DNA from: Chloroflexota bacterium
GTDB taxonomy: Bacteria; Chloroflexota; Dehalococcoidia; Lucifugimonadales; JACPCL1
Direction of reading: 5' to 3'
Assembly: GCA_016210395.1 (NCBI GenBank)
Contig: JACQUI010000307.1
Location: forward strand, 1 to 18,841
DNA length: 18,841 bases
The notes below the pieces were generated by a model. That model made no database searches. It saw only the letters and a list, made by a program, of their open reading frames with translations, and was not told the origin of the DNA. Position numbers and translations under genes: made by a program. Shown piece after piece: positions 1 to 6,947 of the stretch. Each line of letters starts with the position of its first letter. Position 1 is the stretch's first letter.

Positions 1-43
1 CGAGCGCTTCGTACACCTCGGCGCACATGGCTCCTGCATCCAT
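1..43 (-). CDS. 5' end of an unidentified gene running off the left edge
   Basis: Only about 14 codons are visible, reading MDAGAMCAEVYEAL, so no family can be named. Support comes from the upstream signals. A perfect -35 TTGACA, a 17-nt spacer and a -10 TATGCT are followed after 6 nt by the ATG at 43..41. The predicted transcription start therefore falls on that ATG, which suggests a leaderless mRNA. A second in-frame ATG at 28..26 has AGGAG only 2 nt upstream, which is too close for an efficient ribosome site. The first ATG is preferred. Confidence 0.4.
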   Translation of the reverse strand, partial: MDAGAMCAEVYEAL

Positions 44-49
44 CCGAGA

Positions 50-78
50 AGCATATTCTCACAAAGGCTGTTTGTCAA
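50..78 (-). promoter_or_regulatory. Sigma-70 type promoter for the left-edge gene
   Basis: On the minus strand TTGACA (78..73) and TATGCT (55..50) are separated by exactly 17 nt. Six bases then separate the -10 box from an ATG, the same geometry as the CCA-adding enzyme promoter at 328-333. Confidence 0.6.
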
Positions 79-276
79 TGTTATTTCGCGGAGCCTCCTT
101 AGTCTTCCCATGCAATCGCCTCGCGAAGCATCCCTCACCCGTGTCGCTCCTGCGCAAAGGGCTGCGGCAGCAGCCCGTGCCCCGCTGCTGCCAACGGGTT
201 TCACCCCCGGGCGCAGGCTGCCAGCATGATGGATTCTAGGTTCGTCTTCCCCACAAGTCAAAGCGCACCCATGTTT

Positions 277-311
277 CCTCTCCCATCAGGGAGAGGACTA
301 AGGTGAGGGTG
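277..311 (+). repeat. Hairpin repeat, short family
   Basis: Arms CCTCTCCC (277-284) and GGGAGAGG (289-296) flank a 4-nt loop, followed by the family tail GGTGAGGGTGA. It ends 17 bases before the -10 box of the next gene. The rest of 79-276 shows no gene I can support. It contains only a GGCAGCAG/CTGCTGCC hairpin near 167-193. Confidence 0.7.
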
Positions 312-327
312 ATAGCCGCCCATCCCG

Positions 328-333
328 TATAAT
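328..333 (+). promoter_or_regulatory. -10 box TATAAT, leaderless arrangement
   Basis: A perfect TATAAT is followed by 6 nt and then the ATG at 340. A transcription start 7 nt after the box would coincide with the A of the start codon. No Shine-Dalgarno sequence precedes the ATG, and no clear -35 is visible. Confidence 0.55.
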
Positions 334-339
334 GGCCCC

Positions 340-1596
340 ATGCTGGACCCCGCAGACATAGCTTCTCGCCTGCACGCTTCCCTCACGGGGGAGCAGGTGC
401 ACATCCTCGCCCGCGCAGTCTTCTATGCAGAAGCCGCCGGCCTGCCGCTGTACCTGGTCGGCGGCGGCGTCCGCGATATCCTCATGGGCGCACCCCTGAA
501 GGACTTCGACCTGGCGGCGGAAGGCGACCCCTCTGCCTTCGCGCCAGCCCTGGCGCTGGACCTGGGCAGCCGCATCGAGATGCGCTCCCAGTTCGCGACC
601 ACGAAGTTCACCTCCGGCGGCATGAACGTGGACGTCGCCATGGCGCGAAGGGAGACCTACGCCCGGCCCGGCGCGCTCCCCGCCGTCGCGCCTGCCTCCA
701 TCGCAGAAGACCTCTGGCGGCGCGACTTCACCATCCACGCCATTGCCCTGCGCCTCCATCCCGCTCCGATGGAGATTAGGGACCCGACCGGCGGCCTGCG
801 CGACCTGGAAGCCGGGCTGGTGCGCGTCCTGCACCCCAGGAGCTTCCAGGACGACGCCACCCGCATCCTGCGCGCCCTCCGCTACGAGCAGCGCCTTGGC
901 TTCCGCCTGGAAGCAGAGACAGAGCGCCTTCTCCTGCGCGACCGGTCCTACCTGGATGCCATCAGCGGCGACCGCCTGCGGCGCGAGCTCGACCTGGCCT
1001 TCCACGAGCCATGCGCCCCGGGGTTCCTGCGCCGCGCCGCCGGGCTGGGCGTCCTGCAAGCCCTGCACCCAGACCTGCCGGACGCGCCGGCCATCAACCA
1101 GCGGTTGGATGAGCTGCCCCGGCTTGGCAGCCCGCCGTTGCCGCTGACCCACCTTGCCCTGCTCACCTTCGGACTGCAGGAAAGCCGGCGAAAGGCCGTT
1201 CTCGCGCGGTTCAACGCCACCAAAGCCTGGGCGAAGGTCGTGGAAGACGCCGCAGCAGCGGAAGCGGTTGCCGCCGCGCTGACGCCGGCCCTTCGCCCCT
1301 CCGAGGTCTGCCGCAAGCTTCAAGGACTGGCCATTGAAGCCATCCAGTCAGCGGCAGCCCTCTGCGCCAGCCACGACGTGCGTGCTCTGCTGCTCCGCTA
1401 CCTCAGCCAGTGGCGTCACATGCGCCCGCATCTCGCCGGCGGCGACCTGCTGCGCCTGGGCATCCCCCCCGGCCCTCATCTCGGTGACATCCTGGAGGCC
1501 CTCCAGGACGCAGTCTGGGACGGCGCGGTGAAGACCAGGGAGGAGGAGATGGCGCTTGTCAGGCGCATATCCCAGGTGCAGGCAGGCGATCCGTGA
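340..1596 (+). CDS. CCA tRNA nucleotidyltransferase / poly(A) polymerase family protein
   Basis: A class II tRNA nucleotidyltransferase family protein of 418 aa. Enzymes of this family add or repair the 3' CCA of tRNA, or add A tails to RNA, in the cytoplasm. The N-terminal head shows LVGGGVRD (residues 39-46), the metal-binding pair in DFDLA (D55, D57), a further acidic VDV (98-100) and the RRDFTIHA motif (127-134). The neck region has DATRILRALRYEQRLGF (172-188). The remaining C-terminal part is helical, as in the family, and about the normal length. The start is the ATG that fits the leaderless -10 box. The only tRNA gene visible here encodes its own CCA, so repair or polyadenylation may be the main role. 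CCA-adding and poly(A) activity cannot be separated by eye. Confidence 0.9.
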   Translation: MLDPADIASRLHASLTGEQVHILARAVFYAEAAGLPLYLVGGGVRDILMGAPLKDFDLAAEGDPSAFAPALALDLGSRIEMRSQFATTKFTSGGMNVDVAMARRETYARPGALPAVAPASIAEDLWRRDFTIHAIALRLHPAPMEIRDPTGGLRDLEAGLVRVLHPRSFQDDATRILRALRYEQRLGFRLEAETERLLLRDRSYLDAISGDRLRRELDLAFHEPCAPGFLRRAAGLGVLQALHPDLPDAPAINQRLDELPRLGSPPLPLTHLALLTFGLQESRRKAVLARFNATKAWAKVVEDAAAAEAVAAALTPALRPSEVCRKLQGLAIEAIQSAAALCASHDVRALLLRYLSQWRHMRPHLAGGDLLRLGIPPGPHLGDILEALQDAVWDGAVKTREEEMALVRRISQVQAGDP

Positions 1597-1671
1597 GGAT
1601 ACTCGGCGTGACATTGGGCGCGCCCGTCACTAGAACTAGAGTTTTTCGGTTCTCCAGGGAAGGGACTATCT

Positions 1672-1709
1672 CCTCTCCCTTGAGGGGAGAGGACTAGGGC
1701 GAGGGTGAA
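1672..1709 (+). repeat. Hairpin repeat, short family
   Basis: CCTCTCCC/GGGGAGAGG arms are followed by ACTAGGGCGAGGGTGAAG, the same layout as at 277-311. It lies in the spacer between two convergent genes (1597-1785), where it could act as a shared 3' structure. The bases after it (GCGTACTGCTCAGAA) resemble those after the composite repeat ending near 13377. No gene is seen in this spacer. Confidence 0.65.
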
Positions 1710-1785
1710 GCGTACTGCTCAGAAACGCAAAGCTATTCTGTTGATGACCTTCAGCCAGCCGAAGCACCGAACGACCCTGGCTCCC

Positions 1786-2655
1786 TCACCCCAACGACCG
1801 CCGGTAGTTGAACAGGTACTGGTTGGCGTACCCGGCGCGCCGGCCCCAGCGCGCCTGCGCCCACGCCAGCGAGTCGGCGTAGCGCACGCGCTCGCCTTGG
1901 CCATACCAATCGGCCAGGGCGCGGCGCACCCAGCGGTCCAGTGGGAACGCCTCCAGCCTGTCCAGCGAGAACAGCAACACGCAGTCCGCCACCTTCTCGC
2001 CCACGCCCCTGAGCGACATGAGCGCCACCTTCGCCTCGGCGTAAGAGGCTTGCCGCAGCGACGCCAGGTCCAGCCGCCCCCCCGCGACCGCCTCCGCCGC
2101 GGCGGCCACGTACGCCGCCCGGAAGCCCAGGCCAAGGCGAGCCAAGGCGGCTTCCCCTACTTCCGCCAACCGCTCCGCTGTGGGGAACCGGTGCAGCACG
2201 CGGTCTTCTAGCTCCAGCGATTCCCCGTACGTCTCCGCCACGCGCCGCAGATCGCGACTGATGCGCGGGATGTTGGACACCGACGAGCAAATGAAGCTGG
2301 CCAGGCACTCCCACGGCTCCTGCCTCAGGATGCGCAGGCCCCGGCACGCCGCCAGCGCCTCGCGCAGGCACGCGTCGTCTTCCATCTCACGGCAGGTCGC
2401 CTCGAAGTCGTCGTCCAGCCGCAGGAACGCGCCGACGCTTCGGCGCGCTTCATCTATCCCCCTTCCCTTGGAGGGAAGGGGCCAGGGGTTAGGTCGTTCC
2501 ACGTCCGTCCGCACACGCACGCCGCCGCCATCCTGCCGCAGCACATACCCGTGCCCACCGATGACGCCCCAGTAGCAGCCGTCGTGCAGCTCCCAGCGGA
2601 ACACCTGCCCGCTTTCCAGCGTAGCCTTCAGATCCAGCGGGCCTGCCACAGGCAA
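1786..2655 (-). CDS. OGG1-type 8-oxoguanine DNA glycosylase with an in-frame repeat insertion
   Basis: A base-excision repair glycosylase of the OGG1 branch, about 289 aa. The N-terminal OGG domain begins GPLDLKATLESGQVFRW. The helix-hairpin-helix reads LRGVGEKVADCVLLF, whose Lys matches the Schiff-base lysine of human OGG1 (VGTKVADC), and the conserved Asp follows in PLDRWV. No ATG fits. TTG (2655) or GTG (2649) just before the domain are the candidate starts, and neither has a clear Shine-Dalgarno sequence. The frame stays open far upstream to 3036, but that part reads through a repeat and lemA, so it is not used. A palindromic repeat at 2459-2497 is read in frame as RPNPWPLPSKGRG, in the loop between the N-terminal beta strands and the FLRLDDDFEA helix. 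Family call strong, start uncertain. Confidence 0.82.
   Translation of the reverse strand: MPVAGPLDLKATLESGQVFRWELHDGCYWGVIGGHGYVLRQDGGGVRVRTDVERPNPWPLPSKGRGIDEARRSVGAFLRLDDDFEATCREMEDDACLREALAACRGLRILRQEPWECLASFICSSVSNIPRISRDLRRVAETYGESLELEDRVLHRFPTAERLAEVGEAALARLGLGFRAAYVAAAAEAVAGGRLDLASLRQASYAEAKVALMSLRGVGEKVADCVLLFSLDRLEAFPLDRWVRRALADWYGQGERVRYADSLAWAQARWGRRAGYANQYLFNYRRSLG
2459..2497 (-). repeat. Hairpin repeat inside the glycosylase coding sequence
   Basis: Arms CCCCTTCCCT (2459-2468) and AGGGAAGGGG (2472-2481) pair perfectly around a 3-nt loop, followed by the tail CCAGGGGTTAGGTCG. The element keeps the reading frame and adds about 13 residues. A sister copy in the same orientation lies at 2680-2719. 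Confidence 0.75.
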
Positions 2656-2679
2656 GAAGAAACCGACGCAGCCAGCTTT

Positions 2680-2719
2680 CCCCCTTCCCTTTAGGGAAGG
2701 GGGACCAAGGGGGTTAGGT
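2680..2719 (-). repeat. Hairpin repeat in the glycosylase leader / upstream of lemA
   Basis: Arms CCCCTTCCCT (2681-2690) and AGGGAAGGGG (2693-2702) flank a TT loop, with one more C-G pair outside, followed by ACCAAGGGGGTTAGGT. It matches the copy inside the glycosylase gene and would lie in the 5' leader of that gene's mRNA. Confidence 0.7.
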
Positions 2720-2742
2720 CTCCCATTTCCTTCGCTATCCCC

Positions 2743-2749
2743 TATAATA
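2743..2749 (+). promoter_or_regulatory. Symmetric -10 element between the glycosylase gene and lemA
   Basis: The plus strand reads TATAAT (2743-2748) and the minus strand reads TATTAT (2749..2744), so one element can serve as a -10 box both ways. The plus direction gives a 5' leader of about 43 nt to the lemA ATG. No convincing -35 is visible on either side. Confidence 0.5.
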
Positions 2750-2797
2750 GGCAAGGTTTGCCCGCTTTCATACGTGAACACTTGCTCAGGAGCCACC

Positions 2798-3376
2798 ATG
2801 CGCGCGTTGCTTATCGCCCTCGGCGTTGTCCTGGTCATCGGCCTCATCGTCGCCCTGTACTTCCGGGGCGCGTACAACGGATTCGTGGAGAAGGACGAGG
2901 CTATCACCGCCCAGTGGGGCCAGGTCCAGACCCAGTACCAGCGCCGCTTCGACCTCATCCCCAACCTGGTGGAAGCCGTCAAGGGCATCTTCGAGCAGGA
3001 GCAAGCGGTCTTTGGCGCCATCGCCGAGGCCCGCACCCGCTACGCCGGCGCAGTCGCCAACCCTGCATCCACGCCGGACGACCGCGCCGCAGCCGCCACC
3101 CAGGTCGAGTCCGCCCTGGCCCGCCTCCTGGTCGTCGTGGAGAACTACCCGGATATCCGCTCGCAGGCCAACGTCACCCAGCTCATGGACGAGCTGGCCG
3201 GCACCGAGAACCGCATCGCCGTGGAGCGGGGCCGCTACAACGACCTGGTCCGCTCCCTCAACACATCCGTGAGGCGGTTCCCAGCTAACATGATAGCGGG
3301 CATGTTCGGCTTCGACCAGCGCGCCTACTTCGAGGCCGCCTCCGGCGCAGACGTTGCCCCGCGCGTGCAGTTCTAG
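2798..3376 (+). CDS. lemA: LemA family protein
   Basis: A LemA family protein of 192 aa, anchored by a single N-terminal membrane helix (about residues 1-22), with a helical domain on the extracytoplasmic side. Family signatures are visible: YNGFVEKDEAI, YQRRFDLIPNLVEAVKG, ENYPDIRSQ and the GTENRIAVERGRYNDLV stretch. The ATG at 2798 is chosen because AGGAG ends 5 nt before it and the membrane helix starts at once. An upstream GTG at 2774 lacks these features. It is followed 100 bp later by a TPM-domain gene, a pairing seen in many bacteria. The molecular role of LemA is not settled. Confidence 0.92.
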   Translation: MRALLIALGVVLVIGLIVALYFRGAYNGFVEKDEAITAQWGQVQTQYQRRFDLIPNLVEAVKGIFEQEQAVFGAIAEARTRYAGAVANPASTPDDRAAAATQVESALARLLVVVENYPDIRSQANVTQLMDELAGTENRIAVERGRYNDLVRSLNTSVRRFPANMIAGMFGFDQRAYFEAASGADVAPRVQF

Positions 3377-3396
3377 CCATGCTCCACCCCCACCCT

Positions 3397-3469
3397 GGTC
3401 CTCCCCCGTCAAGGGGGAGGAAAGCGAGTCCCTTCCCCCCGCGAGGGGGGAAGGTTAGGATAGGGGGAG
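3397..3469 (+). repeat. Two hairpins; the second supplies a Shine-Dalgarno sequence
   Basis: One hairpin near 3397-3421 has CTCCCCC/GGGGGAG arms. A second at about 3431-3455 has CTTCCCCCC/GGGGGGAAG arms and the tail GTTAGGATAGGGGGAG. The GGGGGAG (3463-3469) lies 7 nt before the ATG of the TPM-domain gene, so the repeat tail appears to be that gene's ribosome-binding site. Confidence 0.6.
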
Positions 3470-3476
3470 TTCGTTT

Positions 3477-4433
3477 ATGACTATCCGGGTTTGCCTGAGA
3501 AAAGCGATACTGCCGTTTGCCGCCATCTCCTTGGCAATTGCCCTTCTGGGCTCTGGCATCGCCTCTGCCCAGGAGCTGCCCCGCCCCGTCGGCTTCGTCA
3601 ACGACTTCGCCGGACTTATTCCGGACGACACCGAAGCCGAGCTTGAAGCCCTCCTGCAGCAGTTCGAGCAGGAGACCCAGGCCGAGATCGCCGTCGTCAC
3701 CATCGTCAACCTGGGCGGCGACACCATCGAAGGCTACGCCGTCCGCCTCTTCCAGCGGTGGGGCATCGGCAAGAAGGGCGTGGACAACGGCGTCCTGCTC
3801 CTCGTCGCCCAGGAAGAGCGCGACATCCGTATCGAGGTCGGCTACGGCCTGGAGCCCTACATCACCGACGGCAAGGCCGGCCGCATCCTGGACCAGGAGA
3901 TCCTGCCCGATCTCCGTGACAACAACTACGCGCTTGGCCTCCTCAAAGGCGTCCGCGCCATCGAGGAGGCCATTCAGGCCAGCGACTACCAGCCCGGCGC
4001 GGTGCGCCCCCGCGATTCCAACCCACGCAACTCCAGCCCTGGCAATAACGCCTTCGGCCAGTGGGGGTGGTTGTTGTGGGGCGCCGGGGCGTCAAGCATC
4101 TACGCGTTCAACTTCCTGGCCCGCAGCAAGGCCATCTGGCCCGGCGGCATCTGGGGCGCAGCAGTCGGCGGCATGCTTGGCTACCTGTTCGGCGGGCTTG
4201 TAGGGCTCGCCGCCTTCGGCGCAGCGGCCGGCGCCGCCGGCCTAGCCATGGATGCCGTCCTGTCGTCCGCCTATCGCTACCAGGTAGCCAACGGCAAGTC
4301 CACCTCATGGCTGGGGAGCCTGGGGGGCTTCTCCGGCGCAGGTCACTGGGGCGGCAGAAGCGGAGGAGGAGGAGGGTTTGGCGGCTTCGGCGGAGGCCGC
4401 TCCGGCGGTGGCGGCGCATCCCGCGGGTTTTGA
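3477..4433 (+). CDS. TPM-domain (YgcG-type) membrane protein
   Basis: A 318-aa exported protein. A signal peptide (about 1-31, ending ASA before Q32) precedes a TPM domain at about 37-165. Visible motifs are VNDFAGLIPDDTEAEL, IAVVTIVNL, RWGIGKKGVDNGVLLLV and IRIEVGYGLEPYITD. A spacer rich in Asn, Ser and Pro follows, then hydrophobic segments at about 190-255 that could cross the membrane, and a glycine/serine-rich tail (about 288-318), as in YgcG-like proteins. TPM domains have been linked to phosphatase activity and to photosystem II repair in plants, but the bacterial role is poorly known. It follows lemA in the same direction and is probably cotranscribed with it. Confidence 0.88.
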   Translation: MTIRVCLRKAILPFAAISLAIALLGSGIASAQELPRPVGFVNDFAGLIPDDTEAELEALLQQFEQETQAEIAVVTIVNLGGDTIEGYAVRLFQRWGIGKKGVDNGVLLLVAQEERDIRIEVGYGLEPYITDGKAGRILDQEILPDLRDNNYALGLLKGVRAIEEAIQASDYQPGAVRPRDSNPRNSSPGNNAFGQWGWLLWGAGASSIYAFNFLARSKAIWPGGIWGAAVGGMLGYLFGGLVGLAAFGAAAGAAGLAMDAVLSSAYRYQVANGKSTSWLGSLGGFSGAGHWGGRSGGGGGFGGFGGGRSGGGGASRGF

Positions 4434-4437
4434 TGTC

Positions 4438-4470
4438 CCTTCCCCCTGTGGGGGAAGGCTAGGATAGGGG
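4438..4470 (+). repeat. Hairpin repeat between the TPM and DUF3052-like genes
   Basis: CCTTCCCCC/GGGGGAAGG arms are followed by CTAGGATAGGGG, nearly the same tail as at 3455-3468. It starts a few bases after the stop codon of the TPM gene. Confidence 0.6.
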
Positions 4471-4487
4471 TCGCCAAGGCCACGCCC

Positions 4488-4928
4488 ATGCCCGACAAGA
4501 TCACCGAGACCCCTGCACTCTTCGTGAAGCAGCTCGGCATCAGGCCCGCCGACACCGTCCAGCTTCTCAACGCCCCTCCATTCTTCACCTCCGTCCTGAC
4601 CCCTGCCCTTCCAGAAGGCGCATCGCTTCTGACCGACGGCGCACCCGCATCCGTCGCGAACATTGTGCTACTATGGCCTCGGAACATGGCGGACATGATG
4701 AACGCAGTCAACGAACGCATCGCTCTGGGGATGAGCACGCTGTCCGCCATCTGGGTGGTCATCCCCAAGAAGCCGGTCGCCCAGCGCCGTGCCAGCGACC
4801 TCTTCTTCCAGCCCATCCTGGATGCCGTCCTGCCGACGGGTCTCGTAGACAACAAGACCCTGACCTTCTCAGAGGAAGAGTACGGCATCCGGTTCGTGCC
4901 CAGGAAGGCTCTGCTTCGAAAGGGCTGA
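4488..4928 (+). CDS. DUF3052-like hypothetical protein
   Basis: A 146-aa soluble protein. The opening PALFVKQLGIRPADTVQLLNAP and the later IVLLWPRNMADM and LSAIWVVIPKK resemble DUF3052-type proteins, in which similar half-motifs recur. No catalytic signature or membrane segment is evident. It starts 54 nt after the TPM gene with a repeat between them, so cotranscription is plausible. The ATG at 4488 has no good Shine-Dalgarno sequence. Function unknown; the family call is by resemblance only. Confidence 0.65.
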   Translation: MPDKITETPALFVKQLGIRPADTVQLLNAPPFFTSVLTPALPEGASLLTDGAPASVANIVLLWPRNMADMMNAVNERIALGMSTLSAIWVVIPKKPVAQRRASDLFFQPILDAVLPTGLVDNKTLTFSEEEYGIRFVPRKALLRKG

Positions 4929-4995
4929 CACGGTCGCCCCCAATGCAAGGAGCTGCTTCAGCGACGGAGCGGGTTAGCGCCAACAGGCAGCTCCC

Positions 4996-5142
4996 TGTCA
5001 TTCTGAGCGAGTGAGGAACGAACATCGCGAAGAATCCAAGGCCTTTGTCAGCAAATGCGCCACGTATTTGGCGAATATGTGATGCTGCACCGGCGACTGC
5101 CTTGGATGCTTCGCCTGACTACCGTCATGGCTCAGCATGACA
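4996..5142. mobile_element. 147-bp MITE-like palindromic element
   Basis: The ends are imperfect inverted repeats: TGTCATTCTGAGC at 4996-5008 and GCTCAGCATGACA at 5130-5142. A second, inner pair is GCGAAGAATCCAAGGC (5027-5042) against GCCTTGGATGCTTCGC (5099-5114). There is no coding sequence inside. The structure is that of a non-autonomous transposable element or a long intergenic hairpin. A related partial sequence starts near 16003. Confidence 0.6.
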
Positions 5143-5290
5143 GCAGCGGCTGGTCGTTTGGGGCAAAGCCCCACGATGGAGAGAGGTAGAGGGCGCTCTG
5201 CCACTCCCGTCCTCGATGCCAGGAGCGCGGGGCGGGTGTGGATGAATGCGTAGGGGCGCAGCATGCTGCGCCCGTGACACCCCTTGGCAA
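5143..5290 (+). repeat. Spacer with a perfect 20-bp palindrome upstream of the amidohydrolase gene
   Basis: GGGCGCAGCA (5254-5263) is followed at once by its reverse complement TGCTGCGCCC (5264-5273), and the preceding GTAGG matches the central hairpin of the composite repeats near 7045 and 13246. A smaller TGGGGC/GCCCCA hairpin lies near 5158-5173. The palindrome is about 35 nt before the ATG. No gene is seen here. Confidence 0.55.
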
Positions 5291-5308
5291 TCGCGGAGGG
5301 ACTCTGAC

Positions 5309-6490
5309 ATGGCAATAGCCCTGCACAGCGACGTTGAAGAGCTCCGCGAAGAGCTGATCGCACTGCGCCGCGACCTCCACCGACATCCAGAGCTGGCCTT
5401 TGCAGAGCGCCGCACTGCCGCCCTCGTAGCGGAACGCCTCCGCTCCTGGGGCTTCGCCGTCCAAGCAGGCGTGGCCCGCACAGGCGTCATCGGCGTGCTG
5501 GATATGGGCGGCCCGGGCAAGACGCTCATGCTGCGGGCCGACATGGACGCCCTCCCCATCCATGAGACCCCTGGGCGGCCCTACGGCTCCACCAACCAAG
5601 GCGCCATGCACGCCTGCGGCCACGACGCGCACGTGGCGGTGGCGCTGACCACCGCTGGCCTGCTGGCCAAGCACCGTTCCCAGCTTCGGGGGCGGCTGAA
5701 GGTCGTGTTCCAGCCCGCCGAGGAGATCGTCGCCGGCGCAAAGCTGATGCTGGAGGAGGGCCTCATGGATACCCTCCCTCCCGATCGAGTCCTGGGCTTC
5801 CACTGCTGGCCCACCCTGGCGGCGGGCAAGGTCGGCGTGCACCCCGGCTACATGTGGGCCGCCGTTGACCAGGTCAAGCTGCTCGTCCGGGGCGTCGGTG
5901 CCCACGGCGGCACGCCGCACCTCGGCGCCGACCCCCTCCTGGCCGGCGCGCACATCGTCGTCGCCTTGCAGTCCCTCTTCAGCCGCGAAATCTCTACTTT
6001 TCAGCCCGCCCTGTTCACCCAGGGCATCTTCCGCGCCGGCTCCCTCTACAACATCATCCCCGCTGAGGCGGAAATCTGGGGCTCCTGCCGCAACTTCGAC
6101 CCCCAGGTGCGTGACTTCATGCACCGCCGCATCAGAGAAATCGCCGAAGGGGTGGCCGCAACCTTCAGGTGCACCGCCACGATGGAGCTCGGCCACGGCT
6201 CGCCTGCCCTCTGGAACGATCCGGACGCGACGGCGGACGTACAGGAAGCAGCATCCCAGGCCGTGGGCGCCGGCAACGTCGTGGACATTGGCCAGAGCGC
6301 CGTTGGCGACGACATGGCCTATTTCCTCCAGAAAGCGCCGGGCTGCTACTTCCTGCTGGGCGTCGGCAATCCGCAGCAAGGGATTGATGCTTCGCTGCAC
6401 AGCCCTCAGTTTGACATAGACGAATCGGCCCTGCCCGTCGCCGCAGAGACCCTGGCCGGCGCGGCCATCGCCTACCTGGGCCAGCCATGA
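5309..6490 (+). CDS. M20 family metal-dependent amidohydrolase
   Basis: A 393-aa M20D-type peptidase/amidohydrolase, a family that hydrolyses N-acyl amino acids, hippurate or IAA-amino acid conjugates with two metal ions. Metal and catalytic motifs are intact: LRADMDALPI (75-84), MHACGHDAH (100-108, with C103 and H105), FQPAEE (134-139), GFHCWP (H165), the dimerisation-domain GVGAHGGTPH and the C-terminal LHSPQFDIDE (H364). The ATG at 5309 is chosen for GGAGGG 8 nt upstream. A longer frame from 5246 would read through a palindromic repeat. Its stop overlaps the start of the DUF971 gene (ATGA), so the two are translationally coupled. The exact substrate cannot be told. Confidence 0.92.
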   Translation: MAIALHSDVEELREELIALRRDLHRHPELAFAERRTAALVAERLRSWGFAVQAGVARTGVIGVLDMGGPGKTLMLRADMDALPIHETPGRPYGSTNQGAMHACGHDAHVAVALTTAGLLAKHRSQLRGRLKVVFQPAEEIVAGAKLMLEEGLMDTLPPDRVLGFHCWPTLAAGKVGVHPGYMWAAVDQVKLLVRGVGAHGGTPHLGADPLLAGAHIVVALQSLFSREISTFQPALFTQGIFRAGSLYNIIPAEAEIWGSCRNFDPQVRDFMHRRIREIAEGVAATFRCTATMELGHGSPALWNDPDATADVQEAASQAVGAGNVVDIGQSAVGDDMAYFLQKAPGCYFLLGVGNPQQGIDASLHSPQFDIDESALPVAAETLAGAAIAYLGQP

Positions 6491-6837
6491 CCTCCCCCTC
6501 CTCCGCGCCACTCATCCCCAGAGAGATGCGCGTCTCCGAGGAAGACCAGGCGCTCATCGTCGTCTGGAGCGACGGCCACTACGAAGCGCTGCCGTTCGCC
6601 TACCTGCGCGGGGCCTGTCCGTGCGCCGCCTGCAAAGGGCATCACAAGAAGGTAGACATCTCGAAGATCACGCCGAAGCCGGGCGTCTTCCTGGTGGAGC
6701 GCCAGCCCCAGGGCCGCTACGCTGTGCGCCTCCTGTGGAGCGACGCCCACTATACCGGCATCTTCACCTACGACTACCTCCGCTCGTTGTGCCTCTGCCA
6801 GGAGTGCCTGCAAAAGCGTGACCAGCCCTCTCCGTAA
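6487..6837 (+). CDS. DUF971 (GBBH-like N-terminal domain) protein
   Basis: A 116-aa stand-alone DUF971 domain, the fold also found at the N-terminus of gamma-butyrobetaine hydroxylase and beside some Mrp/ApbC Fe-S proteins. It has VVWSDGHYEALPFAYLRGACPCAAC near the start and GIFTYDYLRSLCLCQEC near the end. Six cysteines form two CxCxxC clusters (44, 46, 49 and 102, 104, 107), a likely site for zinc or an Fe-S cluster. The ATG overlaps the TGA of the M20 gene. Function unknown; a metal-linked role is inference. Confidence 0.85.
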   Translation: MTSPSSAPLIPREMRVSEEDQALIVVWSDGHYEALPFAYLRGACPCAACKGHHKKVDISKITPKPGVFLVERQPQGRYAVRLLWSDAHYTGIFTYDYLRSLCLCQECLQKRDQPSP

Positions 6838-6894
6838 CGGTCGCGATGCGTTGGCCGAAGCCCTTGAGTAGTCGAATCTTGAGCGCAGCCGGCG

Positions 6895-6930
6895 TAGCTC
6901 GTTCGTGGTGAGCCTGTCGAACCGCGAGCG
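6895..6930 (+). repeat. Short hairpin repeat (GTTCGTGGTGAGC type)
   Basis: GTTCGTGGTGAGC, then TGTCGAACCGCGAG. CGTGGT pairs with ACCGCG through one G-U pair. The sister copy at 15126-15153 has ACCACG and pairs fully. Confidence 0.5.
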
Positions 6931-6947
6931 ACGCAGGCGCCTCTCAG

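Noticed and set aside
27..239. 70-aa plus-strand open frame
   Set aside because: No ribosome site, no family resemblance, and it runs over a clear minus-strand promoter.
298..1323. 341-aa minus-strand open frame opposite the CCA-adding enzyme
   Set aside because: It is antisense to a well-supported gene, and the low-complexity composition is expected from GC-rich codons read backward.
2656..3036. Extended N-terminus of the glycosylase (frame open to 3036)
   Set aside because: It would read through lemA's coding region, the shared promoter and a repeat; the domain starts only a few residues after 2655.
5132..6511. 459-aa minus-strand open frame opposite the M20 gene
   Set aside because: Antisense shadow of a gene with all catalytic motifs intact.
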